7,534 nt of DNA from an uncultured Treponema sp. GTDB taxonomy: Bacteria; Spirochaetota; Spirochaetia; Treponematales; Treponemataceae. The DNA lies in NCBI GenBank assembly GCA_945833725.1, contig CAMAFU010000082.1, positions 1 through 7,534 of the forward strand. Direction: 5' to 3'. Below are positions 1-7,300 of this stretch, one piece after another. The position numbers were made by a program, and so were the translations under genes. Position 1 is the first letter of the stretch, and the number at the start of each line of letters is the position of its first letter. Below the pieces are notes generated by a model. That model was not told where the DNA came from, did no database searches, and saw nothing but the letters and a program-made list of their open reading frames with translations.

Positions 1-1
1 T

Positions 2-799
2 TACATTCACGGAGGCTGCTTTACAGGCGGCTCCAGAAAATCATGCAGGAATTTTGCAGCAGTTCTGGCAAATTCCGTTAATTGCCGTGTTGTAGTTCCA
101 GAATTCCGACTTGCACCAGCTCATCCTTTTCCATCATCTCTGGAAGACCTGCAGACTGTATTCAGAAATATTTTTATGGAAGAGCAGATTGCCCTTTCTC
201 TGGAAGACGGCTTTAATTCAAAAAATCAATGTGTTCCAAACATCATTGTTATGGCCTCAACTTCAGGGGCTTCCCTTGCACTGGGGCTTATTCAAACTAT
301 TTCAGAAAACAAACTTAAATCAATAAAAAATATTTTTCTTTTCAGTCCATGGCTAGATTTGTCAGACGACTCGTTTATTTTTTCTCAGAAAAAACTTTCA
401 GATGAACTTACTTCAAAAGAAGCAGTCCGCCGTGCTGTGGAGTTTTACACTTTCCACGACAATGTTTCAAGTCCTCTTGTTTCTCCGGCAAAAATTCCAC
501 CGCATATTTTAAAAAAATTCCCTGCAATATTCATACAGTCAGGAGAAAACGAAATTATGCTGGAAGATACAAAACGGTTTCAGAAACTTGTGGAAGATGC
601 TGGCGGAGAATGTATTATAGATATCTGGCCAAAAATGATGGGAATGTTTCAGCTTATGGATGATTTTCTTGATGAATCCCATCTTGCCGTTGAAAAAATC
701 GGAAATTTTTTAAATCAGCGGAAAATAACAGCTTTCGACAGTCAGGAAAAAATTCAACTTAAACTTGAAACAAAAGATGATTTTATAAAACACCAATAA
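2..799 (+). CDS. Alpha/beta-hydrolase (HSL/esterase-like), 5' partial, probable pseudoenzyme
   Basis: The reading frame is open from the left edge of the window, so the N-terminus is missing; 265 residues are visible. Family signs, in order: YIHGGCF (HGG oxyanion motif, bases 8-16), EFRLAPAHPFPSSLED (compare the family's YRLAPEHPFPAALED), SPWLDLSDDS, SSPLVSPAKIPP, and IQSGENEIMLED near the acid position. This is the hormone-sensitive-lipase/acetyl-esterase branch of alpha/beta-hydrolases, which hydrolyse short acyl esters. The nucleophile elbow, normally GDSAG, reads ASTSG (bases 254-268), putting Thr where Ser should be. The usual catalytic His in a WPxMxHxFQ context reads WPKMMGMFQ, with Gly at 641-643. 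The acid position may survive as Glu (551-553). I infer reduced or absent esterase activity. About 30 polar residues follow the hydrolase domain. No signal peptide can be judged. It lies 39 bases upstream of trhP on the same strand. The internal ATG at 176 is not the start, because the conserved HGG region lies before it. Confidence 0.88.
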   Translation, partial: YIHGGCFTGGSRKSCRNFAAVLANSVNCRVVVPEFRLAPAHPFPSSLEDLQTVFRNIFMEEQIALSLEDGFNSKNQCVPNIIVMASTSGASLALGLIQTISENKLKSIKNIFLFSPWLDLSDDSFIFSQKKLSDELTSKEAVRRAVEFYTFHDNVSSPLVSPAKIPPHILKKFPAIFIQSGENEIMLEDTKRFQKLVEDAGGECIIDIWPKMMGMFQLMDDFLDESHLAVEKIGNFLNQRKITAFDSQEKIQLKLETKDDFIKHQ

Positions 800-829
800 A
801 ATGAGTACAGCAAAAATGCTGCCAGTAAC

Positions 830-834
830 GGAGG
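830..834 (+). promoter_or_regulatory. Shine-Dalgarno for the U32/trhP gene
   Basis: GGAGG sits four bases before the ATG at 839. This strong site fixes the start of the U32 gene, and the encoded N-terminus (MELVCPAGN) matches where the family begins. A small CAGCA/TGCTG hairpin with an AAAA loop (808-821) lies just upstream of it. Confidence 0.75.
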
Positions 835-838
835 AAAT

Positions 839-2338
839 ATGGAATTAGTTTGTCCGGCAGGAAATATCGAAAAACTCGGTTATGCATATCAATATGGAGC
901 AGATACAGCCTATATCGGTCTTAAAAAATTCTCTCTCAGGGTAAAAGCCGATAATTTCTACGAAGATGAATACAATCAGGTTGTTGAATTAAAAAAACGC
1001 TACCCTCAAAAAAAACTTTTCTGTGCCTTAAACATTGCCTTCCACAATCAGGATATTCAGCTTTTTATGGACAATTTAAACTATTTCAAGGAATATCCCA
1101 TTGATGCCTTTATTATTCAGGATTTGGGAATGGTAGACATAATTCAAAAAAATTTCCCCAATGCACACCTTCATTTAAGTACTCAAGCCAGCTGCATGAA
1201 CAAACAGGCTGTAAAAATGTACGGCAGACTTGGATTTAAGCGTGTTGTTCTGGGCAGGGAAACAAGCCTTAAAGAAATACGGGAAATAAAAGATGCAAAC
1301 CCGGACATTGAACTGGAATGTTTTGCCCACGGTGCCATGTGCATAGCATATTCCGGGCGGTGTCTTTTAAGTGCATATCTTACAGGACGCAGTGCACAAA
1401 GCGGTTTCTGTTCCCATACATGCCGGTGGGATTACGATATAGGACTTTCCAAAGAATATTCAAATCTTTTTTCAGGAGAAAAACTTTCGTTCAGCGAAGC
1501 AAAAGCTCTGGCAGAAAGTGGAAAACTTCTTCTTCAGGAACATAAAAGACCTGGAGAATTTTTTCCTGCCTTTGAAGGAGAAGACTTTACTGCAATTCTT
1601 TCTTCAAAAGACCTGTGCATGATTGAAAATCTTAAAGAGATGAAAGACGCTGGTGTTGATGCCATAAAAATCGAAGGCCGCATGAAGTCAATTTATTATG
1701 TTGCCCTTGTTACAAGAGCCTACAGAAAAGCACTGGATGCTCTGGAAAATAAAATTACTTTGGAAGAGGCCACTCCTTTCATAAAAAGCCTTTACGAAGT
1801 TCCTCACAGAGAATGTACAACAGGCTTTTACTTTAACAGAGCTCATGCCGATGAAACAACAGTGGGGGCTTCAGACAGTCCTTATGAACTTGCAGGTACA
1901 ATCGGAAATCAATTTTCCAAAGAAGAGGAAGACAAAGTTTTTAATAATGCACAAAATGCCGAAAAAGAACGCATAAAAGAACTTGAATCAATGCATCCAA
2001 AAATGAGGGAAAATGTAGAAAAAGACCTTCTATTGCATCCAGAAAAAAACATAAAATACGCAAAAAAAATTCCGGGCTACAATCTTTACCAGTATTCTTC
2101 CCTTAACAAAACAGATACAGGAACCACACTGGAACTTATTTCGCCAGACATTCTGTCTGAAAAACTGGAAGGCAGTGACTATGTTTTTATAAATCCTAAA
2201 AACGGAATTCTGCTGGACTGGGTAAATCCAGATCACGACTGCGCAATTTATACTCCACGAAAAATAAATAATGGAACTTTAGTGCGAACCTTTGATAAAA
2301 ACTATAAAGAAGGAACAGTCCGATACACAGGCCGATAA
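839..2338 (+). CDS. trhP: U32-family protein, probable tRNA uridine-34 hydroxylation protein TrhP (YegQ-like)
   Basis: Family members of this subtype (E. coli TrhP/YegQ) form 5-hydroxyuridine at tRNA position 34 using prephenate; the old name 'collagenase-like peptidase' is misleading. Visible signs: the N-terminal barrel start ELVCPAGNIEKL and YGADTAYIGLKKFSLR (residues 2-34); the U32 signature AHGAMCIAYSGRCLLSAYLTG (163-183) followed by SGFCSHTCRW, giving four cysteines (C168, C175, C191, C195) in the arrangement expected to bind an iron-sulphur cluster; and RPGEFFPAFEGED then SSKDL (237-259), which points to the TrhP branch rather than RlhA or UbiU/V. IKIEGRMKSIYYV (277-289) is also typical. 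The C-terminal beta domain is recognisable (TLELISPD near 430 and GTLVRTF near 479-485) but is preceded by a charged insertion of about 50-65 residues (about 359-424), making the protein 499 residues against roughly 450 for E. coli TrhP. It is cytoplasmic. It probably shares a transcript with the upstream hydrolase gene. Confidence 0.85.
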   Translation: MELVCPAGNIEKLGYAYQYGADTAYIGLKKFSLRVKADNFYEDEYNQVVELKKRYPQKKLFCALNIAFHNQDIQLFMDNLNYFKEYPIDAFIIQDLGMVDIIQKNFPNAHLHLSTQASCMNKQAVKMYGRLGFKRVVLGRETSLKEIREIKDANPDIELECFAHGAMCIAYSGRCLLSAYLTGRSAQSGFCSHTCRWDYDIGLSKEYSNLFSGEKLSFSEAKALAESGKLLLQEHKRPGEFFPAFEGEDFTAILSSKDLCMIENLKEMKDAGVDAIKIEGRMKSIYYVALVTRAYRKALDALENKITLEEATPFIKSLYEVPHRECTTGFYFNRAHADETTVGASDSPYELAGTIGNQFSKEEEDKVFNNAQNAEKERIKELESMHPKMRENVEKDLLLHPEKNIKYAKKIPGYNLYQYSSLNKTDTGTTLELISPDILSEKLEGSDYVFINPKNGILLDWVNPDHDCAIYTPRKINNGTLVRTFDKNYKEGTVRYTGR

Positions 2339-2356
2339 AAAAGTCATGGTAAACAC

Positions 2357-2419
2357 AGTTAAATTCGGTTTTGCACTGAACAGTCGCGACGGTCAGCCCT
2401 GTTTTAAACTATTTTTTTT
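2357..2419 (+). terminator. Weak possible intrinsic terminator after trhP
   Basis: AGTTAAA (2357-2363) can pair with TTTAAACT (2403-2410) with one bulged base, and inside it GAACAG (2378-2383) can pair with CTGTTT (2399-2404). These two pairings partly compete for the same bases. A run of eight T follows at 2412-2419. The position between trhP and the carD promoter is right, but the stem is AT-rich and irregular, so this is a tentative call. Confidence 0.3.
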
Positions 2420-2454
2420 ATAATGCTGAAGTCCTGCAAAAACACCTGTAAAAA

Positions 2455-2483
2455 TTGAATTTTTTGTTTTTTTATGGTATAAT
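2455..2483 (+). promoter_or_regulatory. Sigma-70 promoter for carD-ispDF
   Basis: The -35 element TTGAAT (2455-2460) is followed by exactly 17 bases and a perfect -10 TATAAT (2478-2483), preceded by an extended -10 TG (2475-2476). The spacer is T-rich. The expected start of transcription is A2490 or A2492, that is, at or two bases before the carD ATG. There is no Shine-Dalgarno sequence anywhere between the promoter and the start codon, so the message from this promoter should be leaderless or nearly so. Confidence 0.75.
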
Positions 2484-2491
2484 CAGTCCAT

Positions 2492-3157
2492 ATGAGTTCA
2501 AATTTTTCAATAAACGAAAAAATAGTTTACCCTAGTCAGGGTGTTGGCGAAATTAAAGAAATCTTCGAAAGAACTGTAGGAGAAAACACAGTTCCATATT
2601 ACAGAATCTACCTCGAAGTTTCTGATATGGTTGTTATGGTTCCAGTAGATAATGCCGTAAAACTGGGTATTCGGAAAATTGTTTCCGCCGAAGCAGCCCA
2701 AAAGTCGCTGGATATGCTGGGACAGCCTGTTGAATCGGTTACCTCCGACTGGAAACTCCGCTACCAGATGAATCTGGATCTTCTAAAAAAAGGAAGCATC
2801 GAAGACATTACAAATATTGTGCGGTGTCTGTATCATCGTTCGAAAGTCAAAGAACTTCCTATTCAGGAACGAAAACTTTACGACACTGCACGGAAGCTTC
2901 TTACAGACGAAATTGCCATTGCACTGGGACTTTCCACAAAAGAAGTAGAATCCATGCTTCATGCAAAACTTGAACCTCTTGGAGCCATTCACGAAAAGAA
3001 AATTCAAACTCTCGAAGATGATGACGACGATGATGAATTTGGTTCAGATTTAAGTTCCGACAGCGATTCTGATGACGATAACGACGGTGATGATTCCGAT
3101 GATACTGATTCAGACTCAGAAGAGGATGAAGACGATTTAGACGACGATGAAGACTAA
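2492..3157 (+). CDS. carD: CarD/CdnL-family RNA polymerase-binding regulator with acidic C-terminal tail
   Basis: CarD/CdnL proteins bind the RNA polymerase beta subunit and stabilise or tune open complexes at promoters, notably those for rRNA. Here residues 1-65 form the RNA polymerase-interacting (Tudor-like) domain, starting with FSINEKIVYPSQGVGEI. Residues about 70-165 form the helical DNA-contacting domain. Its segment DWKLRYQMNLDLLKKG carries W87, at the position of the Trp that in mycobacterial and Thermus CarD wedges into the minor groove at the edge of the -10 region. After K170 there is no basic residue; residues 175-221 are a tail with 32 Asp/Glu in 47 positions, mixed mainly with Ser. 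Typical CarD/CdnL proteins are about 160-165 residues, so the tail is the whole excess. The start is chosen because the domain begins at residue 5 and the next Met (46) would delete it. There is no Shine-Dalgarno sequence. The 3' end overlaps ispDF by 11 bases. Confidence 0.95.
   Translation: MSSNFSINEKIVYPSQGVGEIKEIFERTVGENTVPYYRIYLEVSDMVVMVPVDNAVKLGIRKIVSAEAAQKSLDMLGQPVESVTSDWKLRYQMNLDLLKKGSIEDITNIVRCLYHRSKVKELPIQERKLYDTARKLLTDEIAIALGLSTKEVESMLHAKLEPLGAIHEKKIQTLEDDDDDDEFGSDLSSDSDSDDDNDGDDSDDTDSDSEEDEDDLDDDED
3014..3154 (+). repeat. Low-complexity GAT/GAC/GAA-rich tract encoding the acidic CarD tail
   Basis: About 140 bases are dominated by GAY and GAR codons, interrupted by Ser codons. It is a degenerate low-complexity tract, not a perfect tandem repeat, since GAT and GAC are mixed. 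The last bases of the tract also contain the start codon of ispDF (3147). Confidence 0.8.
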
Positions 3158-4379
3158 CTGCGGTCAAAAACCGGTACTTGTTATTGTTGCCGCAGGCTCT
3201 TCATCAAGAATGGGCGGACAGAAAAAAGAATATATGCCTTTTTCCAACGGCACGGTTCTTTCTTCTTCTGTCCGCGTTTTTCTTGAAACTCTGGATTTTT
3301 CTACTGTTGCCGTTACATATCCAAAATCTCAAAACTTACATGGCAGGCAAAGTGAACTGGAAAAATCAAAAAAAGCTCTTTTTGCGGACCCTTTTATAAA
3401 ATCCCTTTACGAAACTTCTTCTGTTGATTTTATGTTTATAGAAGGCGGAAAGAGCCGTCAGGAATCTGTTTTTAATGCCCTTTCTGCATTACACGAAATA
3501 AAATGTAATCCGATAGTTTTTATTCACGACGGAGCCCGCCCTTTTATCGAAAAACAAACGATACTTTCTGTCTTTAAAAATGCAGAAAAATTCGGTGCTT
3601 CATGTCCTGGCATTTCCCCTGTAGATACTCAGAAAATTATTGATGAAGATGGTTTTATTCATCATCACCTTGTACGCGCGCAAATATCTGCAATACAAAC
3701 ACCTCAAGCCTTTTATTTTGACGGACTTTTTAAATCTCATCTTGCCGCCAGAAATTCAAACAGAGAGTACACCGACGACACAGAAATATGGAATTTAATT
3801 CCTGAAAATCCAAAAGTAAAAGTTACAGCAGGCTCAGAAAAAAATAAAAAAATTACTTTTCCTCAGGATCTTAATCTTCTTGAAACAAATATCAGGACTC
3901 AAAAAATGATTAGAACAGGTATTGGTTACGACAAACATCCTCTTGTAAAAGGGCGTCCCCTTCTTTTAGGAGGAATTGCCCTGGAAAGTGATTTTGGCGA
4001 AGACGGACATTCCGACGGAGATGTTTTACTTCATGCAATTTCTGATGCACTTCTTGGAGCAAGCGGTCTTGGAGACATTGGCTCATTTTTTCCACCGGAA
4101 GATCCCCAATGGAAAAACGCTGACTCAAAAAAACTCCTGACAGAAATCTGGAGCAAAATAAAAAACGAAGGCTGGAATCTTTCCAATCTGGACTGCGTTG
4201 TAATTCTGGAAAAACCTAAATTCCTGCCTTACCGGGAACAAGTAATCAATTCAATCGCAGAAATTCTCCATACAGACAAAGACAGAGTTTTTGTAAAAGC
4301 AAAAACAGGAGAAAAAATGGGAGATGTGGGCAAAGGACTTGCCGTAGAAGTTTTTGCTTCCTGCCTTCTTGAAAAATAA
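3147..4379 (+). CDS. ispDF: Bifunctional IspD-IspF: CDP-ME synthase / MEcPP synthase
   Basis: This fusion carries the third and fifth steps of the MEP (non-mevalonate) isoprenoid pathway: IspD makes CDP-methylerythritol from MEP and CTP, and IspF cyclises the IspE product to methylerythritol cyclodiphosphate with release of CMP. IspD spans residues about 8-250: VIVAAGSSSRMGGQKKEY (nucleotide loop, R21, K27), GGKSRQESV (100-108), HDGARPF (D128, R131), PVDT (T161), TPQAF, TDDTE and KITFPQDL (K235). IspF spans about 254-410: GIGYDKH with metal ligands D262 and H264, GHSDGDVLLHAISDALLGA with H296, LGDIGSFFP, and KAKTGEKMGDVGKG at the nucleotide site. All the expected catalytic residues I could check are present. 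Fusions of this kind are known in several bacteria. IspD has a longer than usual segment at about 61-92. The start ATG lies inside the end of carD (11-base overlap, other frame), so translation is probably coupled. Met254 (3906) marks the module boundary. Confidence 0.96.
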   Translation: MKTNCGQKPVLVIVAAGSSSRMGGQKKEYMPFSNGTVLSSSVRVFLETLDFSTVAVTYPKSQNLHGRQSELEKSKKALFADPFIKSLYETSSVDFMFIEGGKSRQESVFNALSALHEIKCNPIVFIHDGARPFIEKQTILSVFKNAEKFGASCPGISPVDTQKIIDEDGFIHHHLVRAQISAIQTPQAFYFDGLFKSHLAARNSNREYTDDTEIWNLIPENPKVKVTAGSEKNKKITFPQDLNLLETNIRTQKMIRTGIGYDKHPLVKGRPLLLGGIALESDFGEDGHSDGDVLLHAISDALLGASGLGDIGSFFPPEDPQWKNADSKKLLTEIWSKIKNEGWNLSNLDCVVILEKPKFLPYREQVINSIAEILHTDKDRVFVKAKTGEKMGDVGKGLAVEVFASCLLEK

Positions 4380-4381
4380 AT

Positions 4382-7300
4382 CTAGTCAGACATTGCAAGA
4401 ATCATTTCAACTTCGTTTATAGTTCTTCCTAAAGTTCTGGCAATCTGTTCAGCTGTAAAATTCTGAGTCCTTAATTCCCTTATTGTGTCTTTTTCCTGCA
4501 TGGTGATTCTTGAATTTTCTGCACCACCAGACTGTTTTATTTCACTTTGAAGAATCTGCTTCATTACATTAAGTTTGCGCTCAATTTCGGAATTAAGTTT
4601 ATTCCAGCGTTCTTCAGTTTTTCCAATGCCTTCCCGCACAATTTGAATCTGTTCGATTTTTTCGTCGGTATTGCGTATAATATTTTCGAGGGAAGAAAGT
4701 TTTTCCACAGCGGAACTTATTTCACCACGATAACTTACAAGGCTGTCAATATTTTTCTGGACATCTTTTATCTGGTCAGGAAGATTGTCTGTATGCCTTG
4801 CAGCTTCATTCAAACGTGTTTCAATTTTTTTAAGTTCTTCGTTTGTTTTATCAACGGCATTTGCAACCTGCTCAATCTGATTCTCTTTTTTGTCCAGCCT
4901 GTCATATTTAGAAGCAATGCTTCCCAATCCCTGCTGGAATATGCGGACTTTATTCTCCATATCAAGAAGTTCGTCGCTGGTATTCTGCAATTCGGCAATT
5001 TTTTGATCCATAGCAGAACTTAAATTCAACAGTTTGTCAAAATCTTTTTCCAGACTGTCAATTCTGCTCTTCTCGCCTGTAATTTTTGAAATTTTACCGG
5101 CAACATCGTCGTTTAAGCTCTGAAGTGCCTTAACTTTCTTTGTAACTTCATCCACAGATGAGCGGATTTCTTCAACCCGTGTAATTTCAGATTTAAGCTG
5201 CCGGATTTTTTCTTCCAGCTGTTCTTTAAGCTGCTCTGCTTTTGGATAAATCTGAAGCTGGTTTGAGTACTCTTTAACAGTTTTATCTATTTCGCTCATG
5301 CGGGTCTGCAATTCAGAAGCATCATTCTGCATCCGCATAACCATTTCTGCTTCCCGCCTGTCCGTTTCGTCATTAATTCTGTTGATTTTTGCAGAAAGTT
5401 CCCTAAGCGTTTTTTCGGAATCGCCCTGCTGCTCCCTTATTTTTTTCTGTGTTTCAGTAAGCATTTTTCCGTAGAGAGTTTCCATTTCGGATACAATGTT
5501 TTCTGAACGGGTTTTATAGTCGGAAACAGAATCACTCATTTTCTGACGGAGGCCTTCTATATCCTGAGAAATATCTTCCCGTTGAGTTTCTATGCCGGAG
5601 CGGAAAGAATCAAACTGCTCCTGAATTTCCCCTTTAAATTGCGATAAAGACTGCTCGGTCGACTCCTGAACGCCGGAAATTTGATTTTTGAACATGTTTT
5701 TTGACTGTTCAAACTGAGAATTTATCTGATTTCGCCAGAGATTAAATTCACCAAGCATGGCATCAATATTTGAACTGTTTGTTTTACCCTGCTCAGAAAT
5801 TGTCTGGCTTAAGGAATTGAGTTTTTCTTCAGTTTCTTTTTCTGCTTTGTCCAGTTCTTCGCTAAGATGCTTTCCGTATAATTCCAGAGAATTTTTTACA
5901 AAATTATCCTGCTCTTCCGTAGCATTCTGAATACTGATTCGGCTCTGCTTTGTATATGATTCAATGGAACTTTCCACAGTTTGAATTTTTTCGTTTACAT
6001 TCTGTTCTGTTTTTTCAAGAAGACTTTCAACCTTTTGAATTTGATCCGTTATGCGCAGATTAATATCGGAAACCTGCTTTTTCATGCTGTCCAAATACTG
6101 ACTTTCCAAATTCCGTCTGTCGTTTTCAAAATTCGTAGAAAAAAGCGCAAGTTTTGAATCCATTGAATTTTTCCATTCGTTAAGGCTGTCATCAATTTCT
6201 TCGCCACGCTTTTTAAGGTCTTCTCCAAACCTGTTTTTAAAGTCTGTAAGGGCTACATTTACATTGTCGCTGGCACTTGCCTTAATTTCGTCAAGTTTCT
6301 GTTCCAAAAGAGAAATTTGAGAAGAAATATTGCCGCTGTTTTTCTGCATTTCTTCTTCAAACTGCTTCTGTTCTTTTACCTGCCCCTGAGAGAAAACCGT
6401 AAATGTTGAAAGGACTGTATTTTGAGTTTTTTCCAGTGCCGTATGAAGGCTTGCACCAAGAGATTCTATGTCGGAAGCTGTAGTTTCAAGGCTGGACATT
6501 CTGTATTCAATGTTTTTTCTGTAATCTTCAAGTTGTCTGTCCACATTTGACAGTAATTCCGTCTGTTTTTCGTCGTAAGCTGAAGACATTTTTTCCATAG
6601 ACTCTTTCAGCATGCTATTTATGTCTGAAATTTTCTTTTCGGCCTGAAGCTGGAAATCTGCAAGTTTTTTGCTGGCCAAATCTGCACTTTCCCTGATTTT
6701 TTCTGATGTAGCACTGGCACCAGATTGAGAATCCTGCATAAGTCTTTCAACTTCCTGAATGGATTTATTCAATTCGTCTTTTATAGCCTCAACCTGACCT
6801 TTCAACTGGCTTTCAATGGTGTTGATTTTGTTTTCCATTGTAGATTTATAATTTGAAAGGTGTCTGTCGGCAATTTCCTGAAATTTAACGAAAGCTGCAT
6901 TTTCTTTTTCGCCGGCATCCTTTATGGCCTGCTGATACAAATCGCCGTATTTTTTTTGAAGTTCGGAAGTTTCCTTTTCCAAGAATTCGCGGAGAGAAGC
7001 AACAGTTTTTTCGTTACCAAGAATTTCCTGCTTTAAGGATTCTACGCTGTTTTTGTTTTCTTCTGACTTTTGCCTGAACTGTTCATCCAGAGAAGAAACA
7101 CCGGAAGAAATTTCATGCTCCAGTTCACCCACAGTAGTTTTTATAAAACTTTCAAGAGTTCCTGCTTTTTCGTTAAAGGATTTTAAAATTCCGTCGGCCT
7201 TTATTCTGAATTCATTTTCCAGTTCTGCAGTTTTTTCGGACATGGAATCGGAAACTTCCTTATTTTTCTGTTCCAGGGATTTTCTAGTTTCCAGAATTTT

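Noticed and set aside
801..848. 15-codon ORF (MSTAKM...) between the hydrolase gene and trhP, overlapping the trhP start
   Set aside because: It has no Shine-Dalgarno of its own, no recognisable product, and an ORF this short is expected by chance. It could at most be a reinitiation peptide.
2346..2423. 25-codon ORF (MVNTVKFGF...) just after trhP
   Set aside because: It has no ribosome binding site, overlaps the terminator-like fold and reads through its T-run; no sign it is coding.
2419..2424. A second perfect TATAAT upstream of carD
   Set aside because: No -35-like hexamer lies at 16-18 bases upstream, and it arises from a T-run followed by TAAT. It is kept only as an alternative start site for carD.
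2901..3167. Minus-strand ORF opposite the acidic tail (His/Arg-rich product)
   Set aside because: The composition is simply the antisense of GAY/GAR codons; no start signal or motif.
4347..4360. Small GAAG/CTTC hairpin near the end of ispDF as a terminator
   Set aside because: Only four pairs, inside the coding region, with no T-run after it on either strand.
4547..5023. 158-codon plus-strand ORF opposite the coiled-coil gene
   Set aside because: It is a shadow of the real gene: antisense of Glu/Lys/Leu-rich coding gives Phe-rich, membrane-looking protein with no family motif or ribosome binding site.
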